From Galeopsis tetrahit (Eukaryota > Streptophyta > Magnoliopsida > Lamiales > Lamiaceae), in assembly GCA_963675135.1 (NCBI GenBank), contig OY776124.1:21698066-21762065 (forward strand): a stretch of DNA of 64,000 nt, read 5' to 3'. A program made the position numbers and the translations under genes. Shown here piece by piece: positions 21,010 through 31,897 of the stretch. The notes under the pieces are model-generated. The model saw nothing but the letters and a program-made list of their open reading frames with translations, did not search any database and was not told the origin of the DNA. Each line of letters begins with the position of its first letter. The stretch's first letter is position 1.

Positions 21010-22292
21010 GGGACTCTATTGGATTTTTTTTAACTTTAAAAAGTCTGTGGATTTAGAAAATCCATAGAGTCCACACAGAGTTTGACTGGCTCTTTTTATT
21101 GATTTATATGGATTTTCATAGACTTGACAAGATTGTGAAATACAATATACTTTTTTTCTTATTGATTTACATAGATTTTCATAAACTCCGGCGCTGAAAC
21201 TATTGATGCAAATGTATATGAAACACACTTGTATATGCCTCAAACCCGTTCTAATTTATTATGCCCCGAACCCACCCCGTGCCCCGTATAGGTCCTAGAT
21301 AGTCGCCCTGTGCCCCGTCCTGTGAGGGTCGAGACGGATCCGCACCATTTTTCATACCATGTTGAATTTATTTAAGTTATTTTTCACAATTGAAAATAAT
21401 ATTTTTTCATGCATATATACATATATTGAAACAATTCACAATAATATAAATATTTTTCATGTTATATACTCCCTCCGCCCCATAGGAACTTGCACACCTG
21501 AGATGACACACAATTTAAGAAATGTGTAACAAAATGTGTAATGAGTGATGTTTTGAGGGGTAGTTTTGTAAAGTTTTATGAATAAAGTAAAGTAAAAAGT
21601 AGATTGAGTGTGGAAAAGTAATGTCATATGGGTAAATAAGAGTATATTTTGAGGGTGGGGGTTATGAAGATATTTCATTTTATGGGGTGTGCAAATTGAT
21701 ATGGGACATCCATTTATATAAAGTGTGCAAATTCCTGTGGGACGGATGGAGTATTATATAAAATATTTTACCAATAAAAAAATAAATAAATATATATATA
21801 TATATATACACTGTATAAAGTTTATATAATAATTTGGGTCATGTCAAATACTCGTGGGTCGGACATAAGACTCAGACCCGGTCCATTCACATACGAGACG
21901 GGGTAGACTCGACTTGTTCTTAATACGGAGCGGATTCGACTTGACCTAAAGCTCGCGGGGCAAGATGGGTACCCGCGGGTTGGGTCAATATTGTCATTCA
22001 TACTTCTGACCTTTTATCTTCAGAGTTCCTTTAGAGAATCCGTTGAAATCTCTAGTTTTTAGAAGAGATTTTGGATAGTGTAATTTATTTATATTATAGG
22101 AGGAGAATCCAACAAAATTCATAGAGCATTAAAATCTATAAACTGTTGAATACCTAAAGATTTTTTAAGACTTTTAAAATCCGTATTGAATACCTCAAAA
22201 TTTTTAAAAACTTTTGAAAATTCGAATTGAATACCCCCACACTTTAAAAGTCTAAAAAAATCCTAAAGAATCCACAACCAATACACCCCCTA
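21010..22292. other. Possible nested TIR element inside the foldback-like element
   Basis: The left edge (GGGACTCTATTGGATTTTTT, then AAAGTCTGTGGATT) resembles the complement of the right edge (GGGTGTATTGGTTGTGGATT). The ends share a TATTGG word and AAAAGTCT/AGACTTTT blocks, but no clean target duplication is seen. It may be a decayed hAT- or Harbinger-like element. No coding region is supported. Confidence 0.3.
21469..21751. mobile_element. Stowaway-type MITE
   Basis: Terminal inverted repeats CTCCCTCCGCCCCATAGGAA and the complement of TTCCTGTGGGACGGATGGAG are flanked by TA on each side. The 283-bp length, CTCCCTCC terminus and TA target site are typical of Stowaway (Tc1/Mariner-related) MITEs. 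Confidence 0.88.
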
Positions 22293-22299
22293 TAGATTT

Positions 22300-24070
22300 C
22301 ATTTTATCTATTTATCTTTATATAATAGTAATTAATTGAAGCCAAAACCCCAATCATCACTCCTCTCGTCCTCTGTTAAGGTATCGGGATAACGATTCCC
22401 ACCTCCATTGCCGCCACACCTTCGGCACACAATAGTCCACAATTAGAGAAAACTCGTCGTCACTCCTCTCCCCTCTCATTCTACTTGCATCGAGCTTTGG
22501 TATATTCCGATTCTCTTCAATTCAACAATTTTTTTTTTATCAAATCAATAACAAGGGATAAAACACAACCTTAAATTCTCAAATTAAACAACTCGATTGT
22601 GATACAATTTATTTTTGAGTGTGAAAAATTCAGGACTCGCAGAATTTGGGGAAGCACTCAAACACTCTGTGTATTTGTTGTCTGAACTTCGAGACTCTTG
22701 CCTCATAAATATGAATGAGCTTTGTAAAATTCTTGTACTCATATTTAAGTAATTTATCAATATTGTTACTTATGAGAATGATTTTTTCCTTTTGATTTCT
22801 TCGGTTTTTTGGTATTTGATATACGCGCATCTCAGTGCTTTGTTAGAAAAAAAAATCATTTTACTGTTGTACGAGTTTTTTGTTGTTAAGTGTGGAGAAA
22901 TTGGTATTCTAGATTATTTGTATTGATTTTTTTTTTTCGAACTGTATATGCAAAATGAAAGCTATGAAACTAAAAAAATTTACTTTCTACATTTTGGGGA
23001 TTTTCTTGATTCAAATATTTATCTCAGTGTTTGACTGCATTACTATATGTGCTAAACAATATCATGTTACAAGGTAAACAGTAATACATGTTGAATGTAA
23101 TTCTGTCAAGTGTAATAACATAATAATGTTAAGTGTGATAGTGTAGTACATACTACAGTATCTTATATGAATTGTTAAACTATTATATATTTAAGAGAAC
23201 TAGAGAGAAGAATTTAAGAGCTTATGTTTCTAATTTTCATAAGAATTATAACTAGGTCTTTTGATATGCATTATATTAATGTGTGTTACTGTTTCGATAT
23301 TTTTTGTGATACTGCCTTCTTTTTTTATGACACTGTCTTGTTTTTTTTTTTGTATGATATTGCCATTAATATATTGTTATGTTTTAATTTGTATCAATGT
23401 CTTTGATGTTTTATTTGTTATTTGCTCAAACTGTTAAGTGTAATTGCGTAATACCGTTAAGTGTAATTGTGTAATATTGTCAAGTAATGTTATTATATTG
23501 TATGTCTTTCAGGTGTTATACTAATAAAAGAAGGTCCAACTGTGATGGAAAAAAATATGAAAGATGAATAAGATAATGTCAAAGTAGAATGTGGTTAGAG
23601 AATAAGAGAATGATGATAAAATTTAGTTTTTCATTTTGTAATACTAGCAAGTGTAATAATGTAATATTTTCAAGTGTAATTGTGTAATATTATTTACATA
23701 TTTGGAATTAAATTATTTGAATTTTAAATAAAAATGAAGAAATGCCCGGTGAAAAAAATTAAATAATTTGGAATTAAATTATGTGAATTTTTAATAATAA
23801 AAAATGATGAATTTTTCTGTGAAAAAAATGTGAAAGAGGAATAAAATGATGACAATTTGCAATTAAATTATGTGAATTTTAAATAATAAAAAATAATGTT
23901 GGCAAAAAAATATGAAATGCGGTATTAAATTATGTGAATTTTAAATAAAAAAAAATGATGAAATGCTCGATAGAGTGTATGATAATGATATTAAATAATT
24001 AATAATAATTAAATAATTTTAAATTAAATTATGTGAATTTTAAATTTAAAAAAAATGATGAAATGGTAGA
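22300..24070. other. Interior of the foldback-like element, non-coding
   Basis: A 22330-22510 stretch is C/T-rich, like a plant 5' UTR or promoter, but no gene follows. From about 23050 to 23700 the words AAGTGTAATNNNGTAATA recur. From 23700 to 24060 there are four to five units containing AATTAAATTATGTGAATTTTAAAT and AATGATGAAATG. These look like decayed tandem duplications. Confidence 0.4.
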
Positions 24071-24079
24071 GGGGTTGGT

Positions 24080-24430
24080 TGGGGATTTGAGGTGCATGGG
24101 TGAATTTAGTGATTCTTGGGGTGCAGGTATGGATCAGGAGAAGTATGAGTGAATTTAGTGGTTTTGGGGGTGCATGTAGTTTATTTAGTGGATCAGGAGG
24201 TGTATGGGTGAATTTAGTGGTTATGGGGGTGCAGGTGGTGTATTTAGTGGATCAGGAGGTGTATGGGTGAATTTACCGGTATTAGGGGTGCAAGTTGTGT
24301 ATTTAGTGGATCAGGAGGTGTATGAGTGAATTTAGTGGTTATGGGGGTGCATGTGGTGAATTTAGTGGGTCTGTGGGTGCAAGTGGTGTATTTAGTGGAT
24401 CAGGAGGTGTATTCTCTGGAGTGGGGGTGG
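24080..24430 (-). repeat. Right terminal array of the foldback-like element
   Basis: About six units of roughly 60 bp with GGATCAGGAGGTGTATGGGT, GAATTTAGTGG and GGGGGTGCAGGTGGTGTATT. This is the reverse complement of the left array at 20740-20942. One unit carries a variant ACCGGTATTAGG. Confidence 0.82.
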
Positions 24431-24539
24431 ATCTATCAAGTCAGGTGGTATATTTAGATTGAAGTATGTTTTACACGCCCGGACGTGTGAGTCCCAAAAC
24501 AAACATGCCGATAAGAATTTGAGTTGACTAAGTCAACTT

Positions 24540-25200
24540 TTTATTTTTTTAATAGTGTTGCACTTTTCAATTATAGTAACTTACATTTTTCAATAATATT
24601 TTCAATGTTGACTTTTCAATTATATAAGAACTTGAACTTGAGTTGACCAAGTGTTGTGTAGATTCGGTGTTGCACTTTTCAGTTGTAGTGTCTTAGTATT
24701 GCACTTTTCAATTATAGTGACTTACACTTTCATTAAAAATTGTGTTACACTTTTCAGTAATATTGACTTGCACTTTTCAGTTATAATAACTTAATTACAT
24801 TTTTCATTAAAAATTGTGATACTAACTTACACTTTTTAATAATATTGTGTTGCACTTTTCATTAAAAATATTGTGTTGCACTTTTCAGTTATAAGAACTT
24901 ACACTTTTCATTAATATATTGTATTGCACTTTTTAGTGATAATGACTTACACTTTTCATAAAAAATTGTGATACTGACATGCACCTCTTAATAACATTGT
25001 GTTGCACTTTTTAGTAAACAATTGTATTGCACTTTTCAGTTATAATAACTTACATTTTTCATTAATACTTGTGTTGCACTTTTCAGTTATACTGACTTGT
25101 ACTTTTTAATAAAAATTGTGTTGCACTTTTTAGTTATAATGACTTAAACTTTTCGTGTTACACTTTTCAATTATAATAATTTACACTTTTAGAAAAAAAA
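24540..25200. repeat. Decayed tandem array of TTGCACTTTTCA / CTTACACTTTTCA words
   Basis: More than ten TTGCACTTTT and a similar number of CTTACACTTTT words alternate, spaced by ATAATGA or TTAAAAATTGTG. The same words form the arms of the palindromic MITEs at 27426-27671 and 40253-40498, and the right border here (CTAGGGTGCATATAATTACTCGA) resembles their terminal CTAGGGTGCA...ACTCGAG. A GTTGACTAAGTCAAC palindrome lies at its left. It is probably an expanded relative of that MITE family. Confidence 0.6.
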
Positions 25201-25209
25201 ATTATAAAA

Positions 25210-25560
25210 AAAAATTCAAATATTGACCGAACAACGGTCAGTCAACTAGGGTGCATATAATTACTCGACTCCATATATGAGAGTTAGCCTAATAATAATT
25301 CATCATTCTAATTTCCACACACACAACACCTTGTAATAATTGTATTAAAAAACAAATTTAAACAACAGAGTAAAGTAATAGATATTTCAACGTCCATAAA
25401 TTATTCATCCTTGCAATAACAATAAAACATATTTTATTTTTTCATAACTGATAAACGATCTTTCTGTGAATCCATACCATTTAGTCTCATTAGTAACTTG
25501 AATTTTCTGAAATACTTCCACCAAAACTCAAAATAACATATGAAACTAAACTATCTGCGA
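25210..25560. other. Downstream region of the first BAHD gene
   Basis: AT-rich and non-coding. On the minus strand it is the 3' flank of the BAHD gene ending at 25561, where its 3' UTR should fall. No other feature is visible. Confidence 0.4.
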
Positions 25561-26850
25561 TCAAGCATTTATGTTTTTCACAAAATTCAAATACTGATCA
25601 ACGGCACTAGAGAGGACGGCCATGTTGACTTTAACTGACGTTGTCGCAGAAATGACCGGATACATTTTACAGTACTTAGCGGGGCAAATCGGGCTCACAT
25701 GGGCCGGCTTCCCAATTCCAAAGTCAATATCCAACCCTAGCCTTGACAATTGAGTCATGATCAATGCGCACGTTGAGTCAAGGTCAGCCCGATTCCAACT
25801 CACTAATTCCACCACCTCTCTCACATACCCATCTTCCACTCTTTCTTTAGCTCTTTTCACTAGCTCTGTCGCGTATCCCAAACCCTTTTCGATCAAGTCT
25901 CCAACACTCGTTTCTGCGCACCCGAAAACGAAAGCATTGCCATAGTACTCACTTGGTAAACTAGGATTGACTTGTTGTCTTATGTTCATGCTAAAGACGA
26001 GTTTTACCTTTTGGTTCGAGGGCAAGTTCAGTGCCCTAACCCAACATCTCCAAATGTGAGCTGAGAGAACTTCAAATGACGTAGGTGTAGATTTTGTTAA
26101 CTTCTTTAACTCGTTTATCATATTTTTATCACAAACGATGGAAGTAGGTATCAATTTTTCTTGATCGTAACGAGAAGTAAGCCCACAAATGTCTGTAACT
26201 CTTGCGTACTCAGGATGACTCAGTGAGTTATGATCACAAGTTGACTCGACTGACATCGGGTCTAGCAGATGACGACTCCAGATTGGTTTAGGCTTATCAT
26301 CAAACCCTAGTTTACCCCGAGCGAATTCGGCAAACAAGTTGAGGAACTCACCGAGTCCAGTGCCGTCACATATAGTGTGGTTAGACCCCACGGCTAGTGC
26401 AATACCTCCATCTGAGAGCCACGTCAGCTGCATTACGAACACTGGGGCCCCCGCAAGTACATCCTTCACTTGTAACGACAATAAATTCCTCCATTGATCG
26501 ATATGCTTTGGGGCTTCTTCAAATTCGGACACTACAGAATTTGAAACTGCTTCAATGAAAAGTGCGCCCTGAGCTTGACAGTCTACCTCCAGGCCCGAAC
26601 CGTTGGCCCGAGCTCTAACCCTCCCTGCTAGTGGGTAGTAAGGGACGAGGGCTCGACCCAAAGCTGACTTAACATTCTCTGTGATTGTAGCTCTATTCAC
26701 TCCATTGCGTGGTTCGTAAATGAGCAACACTTCGGAGGTGAATCGCAAGAAAAGTTGAGAGTCTAAAGCAGAGAGTTGGAGAATGTGATTTGGAGTTGGC
26801 TCAGAAGGAATGATCACAACTTGTTGTTTTACAAGCACAGAGGTTTCCAT
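25561..26850 (-). CDS. BAHD acyltransferase (copy 1)
   Basis: Single exon, 429 aa, a normal length for BAHD enzymes. These cytosolic enzymes move an acyl group from acyl-CoA to an alcohol or amine, making plant esters and amides. The catalytic HxxxD motif is HTICD (residues 158-162), followed by GTG. The structural DFGWG motif near the C terminus is DFGIG (376-380), with Ile replacing Trp. YYPLAGRVRAR (about 71-81) is the conserved N-domain block. The N terminus (VVIIPSEPTPNHILQLSALD) suggests the clade with hydroxy-fatty-acid and alcohol acyltransferases, but the substrate is not assignable. Copy 2 (36286-37569) is about two-thirds identical by eye and points the other way. No frameshift or stop is seen. 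A TATA-like tract lies about 50 bp upstream. Confidence 0.94.
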   Translation of the reverse strand: METSVLVKQQVVIIPSEPTPNHILQLSALDSQLFLRFTSEVLLIYEPRNGVNRATITENVKSALGRALVPYYPLAGRVRARANGSGLEVDCQAQGALFIEAVSNSVVSEFEEAPKHIDQWRNLLSLQVKDVLAGAPVFVMQLTWLSDGGIALAVGSNHTICDGTGLGEFLNLFAEFARGKLGFDDKPKPIWSRHLLDPMSVESTCDHNSLSHPEYARVTDICGLTSRYDQEKLIPTSIVCDKNMINELKKLTKSTPTSFEVLSAHIWRCWVRALNLPSNQKVKLVFSMNIRQQVNPSLPSEYYGNAFVFGCAETSVGDLIEKGLGYATELVKRAKERVEDGYVREVVELVSWNRADLDSTCALIMTQLSRLGLDIDFGIGKPAHVSPICPAKYCKMYPVISATTSVKVNMAVLSSAVDQYLNFVKNINA

Positions 26851-26897
26851 GGTTACTTATTTCTGTTTATGATATAAACTCAAGTATCCCCACACAC

Positions 26898-26909
26898 ATA
26901 TATATATAG
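26898..26909 (-). promoter_or_regulatory. Likely TATA box of BAHD copy 1
   Basis: An ATATATATATA tract about 50 bp before the start codon on the minus strand, preceded by ACT. The position fits a short 5' UTR; AT repeats are common here, so it is tentative. Confidence 0.35.
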
Positions 26910-27416
26910 TATATGCTGGGGTTTGGAGGTGGTACAGTAAATTAATTGTAAGATTTAAGACATGTCACTCCAAGAAAAGTATTAAAGACTATATATAAAT
27001 GAATTGATTACCAACCTATCTATAAGTTTGAATTATTAGATGAGACTGATTTTTTTATTTTTTTTATAGTATGAGAGCCTGAGGCTCACGCTCAGCCGTC
27101 CTAGATTCAAATTCTGCTGAGAGTAACTACACATATTAATTTGTCAACTCGATATATAAGTCGATCTACTTTTCACATAATAAAAGTGATAATTTGACCC
27201 ACGAGTGATGGGGAGTATTAGATAATTAATGTAAATGAATTGATATCACACTTCTCGTACATATTCAAATTTTTAGATGAGATATAATTCTTTAAAAAAA
27301 AAAAGGCGTTTAATGAAAAAAGTTATGCACACAATTATTTGTTACATGAAAATCCTATCCGAAAAAATCTGCCATTAATTGGCATGTAAATCTGTATATC
27401 CTTTGATCATTTTTCT
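26910..27416. other. Upstream region of BAHD copy 1
   Basis: AT-rich, no gene. The segment 27066-27125 (GAGAGCCTGAGGCTCACGCTC...GATTCAAATTC) vaguely resembles a tRNA-like SINE head, but the match is too weak to call. Confidence 0.35.
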
Positions 27417-27425
27417 TTAATTTTC

Positions 27426-27671
27426 GGGTTGGTCTGCTATGGACTCGAGTGCATGTTGTGCACCCTAGTCCATGTTGCACTTTTCAGTTTACTGACTTAC
27501 ACTTTTTGGTAAATGGTGTTGCACTTTTCAATTATTAAACTGTATAATAATATTTTTAGTAATAATTAAAAAGTGCAACACCATTTACCAAAAAGTGTAA
27601 GTCAGTAAACTGAAAAGTGTAACATGGACTAGGGTGCACAGCATGCACTCGAGTGCATACTAGACTTTACC
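27426..27671. mobile_element. Palindromic Mutator-type MITE (copy 1)
   Basis: A 246-bp element flanked by perfect 9-bp duplications TTAATTTTC (27417-27425 and 27672-27680). Nearly the whole element is one hairpin: arms run from ATGGACTCGAGTGCATG through TTGCACTTTTCAGTTTACTG and AAATGGTGTTGCACTTTT to a central AT-rich loop near 27545-27560. A second copy with its own perfect target duplication is at 40253-40498. Confidence 0.93.
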
Positions 27672-29052
27672 TTAATTTTCTGATACTGTGTCACATTTTT
27701 TGCAGCAATGGCCTGACTTTAATTTATAGGAAAATGTGGATCAAAGGAGTTTTTGTAAATTAAAATTAATAAATAGTTCAACCTTTTTCTAATTTTAGAA
27801 TGCACTTTCTGCTATCCCAAAAAAAAAGAAGATAATTTAAAAAGAGAAAAAGGAACGGCCTTTAATTCGAACGTCCATGGCATCAAAATTCACGTGACCC
27901 CTTTTTCGTATCTCTCTAAATTCATTTTGTCCATTTCTCGAATAAATATTAATTATTTACTTTTATTTTATAAAAGAAATAAATTAAAAGTATAATAGAG
28001 TGTATTAATGGTGGGGTTTATTGATTATAAATAAAATGATTGTTACTAATAAAGTCAATAACAATTATGAATAAATAAGTGATGATGAAGATGGTACGTA
28101 ATAGCATGAATAATATTATTTTAAAAAATAAATTAAAATAATAAAATTGAAAAAAAGTTGAAATAATGAAATTTTAGGATGGAGAGTACTTTTCATTGGA
28201 TTAAAGCTTTTAACTCAATATGATTTTTTTTCCCGAAGTGCAACATTCTTAATTAGCTTTTATTATTACATCTGCAAATTAAGGTAGATAGCCAAACACA
28301 GAGTTCGGTGGATCTATCCAATTAAAAATACAATTAAAATAACGGGACTCTCTGATCACGGAATGCGCCAAAGTGTTGTCATTACGGCTAAAAAAGTGTA
28401 CCGTTACATTGTGCCAACAAGGTTCTACAAGCTAAGACAAGCTAAGACGTACGTAGTCCCCAAAGCACGAATCCAAACCCATGTCGTGTAAAAAATTGTC
28501 AATACCCATTTTCCCACATAATTTAACACGGCAACGTCCTCTAGAAAAAAATTGAAAAAAAGATTAGTTAGTTTAGTTTTTTTTTTATTTTCTTGAATTT
28601 TTCGTCTTTTTTCAAAAGTTTTTCTAAAATTTTATTTTTTCCCTTGGATTTATGTCGAAATTTTGGTCATTTTTCCAAAAAAAAAAAAATTATGATAATT
28701 TTATTTCATTTTTTTTTAAATTCATGATTTTCTGGTAATCATTTTCGATATTCATAGTTTTTTACTGTAATTATTTTTAAAAAATTCAAAATACAATATA
28801 ATATGTTTGACTCGATTGTGGGTGTACAATTAGAATTTTAATGAGTTGTATTTTAATGGATAAAAATGTAATATAATCTTTTTACATCTAATTTTTTTTT
28901 AAATTGAGGGTGAACTTATTAAAAAAGAGGGGCAAATCAGCTCTTGGGTATCATCCAACCCATCTACAAAATTGGATCCAATTACACATGTGTAACTAAT
29001 GCACACAGGTATTTGTGTCAAAAAACAGTCGAGCTCGTTCTGATATTGATGA
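27672..29052. other. AT-rich intergenic region
   Basis: No coding sequence or clear repeat family. It contains long T and A runs (28560-28720). A short host-like segment at 28300-28500 has mixed composition but no recognisable frame. Confidence 0.4.
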
Positions 29053-29439
29053 GAGAGAAATGCATTTTTGGTCCCACCATCCACGACCACTCATGTTTTT
29101 GGTCCCAACAATCTGATTGGTCCCGAAGGAGAAAAACTTGACATATTTGATCCCAAAATTGGAAAAGCTGACACATTTGGTTCCACCAACGTTAAACGTT
29201 GACGAAAAGTCTTACGTAGTCAAGTGGCCGTTAGTCGTTAATTTTGTTCAAACGAACGTGTACCCTATCAAAACACCAAATCGTGCCCTAAACACTAAAA
29301 CTCTCCCAAATCGAAAAATTCCCACAACTCAAAAAATCTCCAAATCCGAAACACCACATTTCCGATTAATGGGCGAAGAAATGTTGCGACAAAGGCGTAA
29401 GATGAAGCTAGGTTTATTTATTTCATCTTTATTTTCTGT

Positions 29440-29570
29440 ATTTTGCGAACGAATTTGTTTGCTCTTGCTTACAAACGAACGCATTTGGTTGTATTTGATT
29501 TTAAACGAACACATTTGGTTGTATTTAGTTTTAAACGAACGCACTAAGTTGTATGGATGTTCCTTTAACT
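29440..29570 (+). repeat. 31-bp tandem repeat in the Mutator-like element 5' region
   Basis: About three to four diverged units of TTAAACGAACGCATTTGG followed by TTGTATTTG. It lies between the left terminus and the first transposase exon. Confidence 0.6.
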
Positions 29571-30829
29571 CGTACTTGGTCAATTTCAGAAAGATTTTAG
29601 GTGGTTTTCCGCCTATTTCCCATTAATTCTTAATGGGTGTTAATAGGTTTAGTTGAATTCTTTAATTTTTTCTTACATGTATCCCTGTTTCTATTGTTGA
29701 CTTCTTATGCTCTTCTTACATGGATAGGTTATGTGAGCAACTAGGTTACACTGGGGATAAAAAATATTATAGGTTGAACAAAGAGAGGAAATTAGAGAAG
29801 ATTGAAGGTTCATTTGACATATGGAGGTGTATTAATCTTGGTACTGAAACTAGGTTGTTCAAAATGTGTTTGGTTGGCAAAAAAACAGACACACTGGATG
29901 AAATTGATGATTATTTAGGGAAGGCAGAGTTCGTCAGTGTGGTTGAGAAGGAGTCAGAGGTGTTCAGTGTATTTGGGAATGAGCCAGAGGTGGTTCATGT
30001 GGTTGAGAAGGAGGCATAAGTATGCAATTTGGTTGAGAAGGAGACATAAGTATGCGATTTTGTTGAGAATGAGCCAGATGTGGTTCCTGTGGTTGAGAAG
30101 GATCCGACGGTATTCAATTTGGTTGAGTATGAGATAGATGTTCCCTGTAGTAGAGAAAGAGGCAGAAGAATTCAATTTGGTTGAGAATGAGGCAGAGGTG
30201 TTCCCTGTGGTAGAGAAAGAGGCAAAATAATTCAATTTGATTGATGTTGAGATGCAAATCAACAACAATATCAATGATGATGATGTAAAAATTCAACACA
30301 TATTGGAGGTGAAGAAAGAGCTAATGGATAATGAGCATACAATCAAAAAAGGAAAAAAAATGGATTATGATGGTGAGGATTCAGATTTGTCATACTCTAA
30401 TGAGGACTCAGATTTCATTGGTCAATAGGACAGTGAGGATTATGATGATATAATATATGATGAAAATGTTGATAATGAAGTTGAATGTGTTGGTATTGAT
30501 GAAGAGCAGTATGATTCATCTAGTGAGGAGGTTGAAATTTTCCAAGATAATGAATCTGATTTGGACAGTCTAGTGGAGTCTGATGATGAAGATAAACTTG
30601 GTAAGCTAGATCTTGTTTTCAGGAAATCTCAAGTTGTCAAGCCATTTTTCTTCCTTGAGCAAACATTTGCCACCATATTTCTATTCAAAGATGCAATTAC
30701 CTACCACAGTGTGCAAACATGTAGGAGCTTGACAATAACTAAGAATGATGGGAGGAGAATCTATGCAAGAAGGCAGAAAATTGTGATTGACACATTAATG
30801 CACTGAAAATTGTAGGTGAAGAAGCATTA

Positions 30830-31828
30830 TGTAGATGTTGTTACTATTAAATGTCTTAATATTCACAACAACATCTTAATTCGACATTTCTTATTTTGTC
30901 TAAGTCTGAATTTCAGTGTTCTAGCTGATGCTGCATTGGATGTTGTAACATCGCAGGTTGAAGATCTAGAATATTCTACACGGTTCCAGACAGGAAGGAT
31001 CTGGAAGCTTGCAGAACGATGTAGATCAGGCGATTGCATGGAGAAACGTCCAGAATTGGCTGGAAGGTGCTAGAATTCATTGGAATGAAGAGTGGGCTAA
31101 AAGAAGGGATGAGATCCTAAAAAATAGTATCTGGATTATGAAGCTTCTAGATTTCGTTTTTACCTCTATAAATACACAAGGAAAACTTCATTATTCAGCA
31201 TTGAGAATTAAGAGTAATCACATAATGTCTTTGTCATGAAGCGTTCATCTTACTTAGACATTATCATGATTATTATTTCTTCTTCATCAGATTCTCGTGC
31301 ATCATGAATATATACAAATCAGATCCGAGAGTCACATATTTAACGAAGTGTCATTCTTTAATTTCTAAACTAGTGGTCATCCTGTTAGGACTTAATTGCC
31401 ATTGTCATGATCTTGTCGTTGTACCGAAGAATACAAACTTCCTGTACAACATAGACTTTTCTATACTTCTTTGATAGATAGATCATAGAGTTAGATTAAT
31501 TTTTGGTAGTGTTTTACACTTAAGCCATCTTTAGACTAGATATATTATCGAGTCTTGTTTCCATTGTGAATATTTGTTCACACAACATTTGTATTCACTC
31601 ATTGATTAGTGAAAGTTTAGCCATGAGGCTCACCCATAGATTTTTTAAATTAAAATCTATGTAAAATTTATTTCCATTGTGTTCAGTTTATTTTTAGTGT
31701 TTTAGTCTTCCGATGTGTCTGTCATTTCTGATATTCTGTTTGAATTAATGTTACACCATTTGTCTTAACATTAAGTGTAACGTTGTTCTGTTTTTCACTT
31801 AAACACTAGTAGCTAAACCACACTTTCA
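30830..31828 (+). repeat. 5' LTR of Copia element B
   Basis: It starts TGTAGATGTTGTTAC and ends CACACTTTCA just before the primer binding site. It is 999 bp and related throughout to the LTR at 3606-4451, with about 150 bp more in its middle part. A TATAAATA box lies at about 31169. Confidence 0.85.
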
Positions 31829-31897
31829 GTTGGTATCAGAGCCAACACCTGACGACACTAGGTTTAGATCCTTATTTTTAGTGTGTTTTAGTATATG

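Larger units (their letters stand above)
20696..24477. mobile_element. Foldback-like element with tandem-array inverted termini
   Basis: The left end reads GGTGTAAAACTTACTTCAATCTAAATACACCACCTGA, and the right end is its close inverted copy (ending ATATTTAGATTGAAGTATGTTTTACAC). Both arms then continue inward as arrays of a roughly 60-bp unit, three units on the left and about six on the right, in opposite orientation. No target duplication is clear. The interior (20960-24080) has no recognisable gene. It includes a Stowaway MITE (21469-21751), two GC-richer patches (21250-21340, 21830-21990) and AT-rich repeats (23050-24060). Confidence 0.6.

Noticed and set aside
22630..23406. Small frames in the foldback-like interior
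   Set aside because: Short, hydrophobic by composition (T-rich), no homology recognised.
30816..31239. Small frames in the Copia B LTR as genes
   Set aside because: They lie within the LTR and are not conserved in the copy at 3606-4451.
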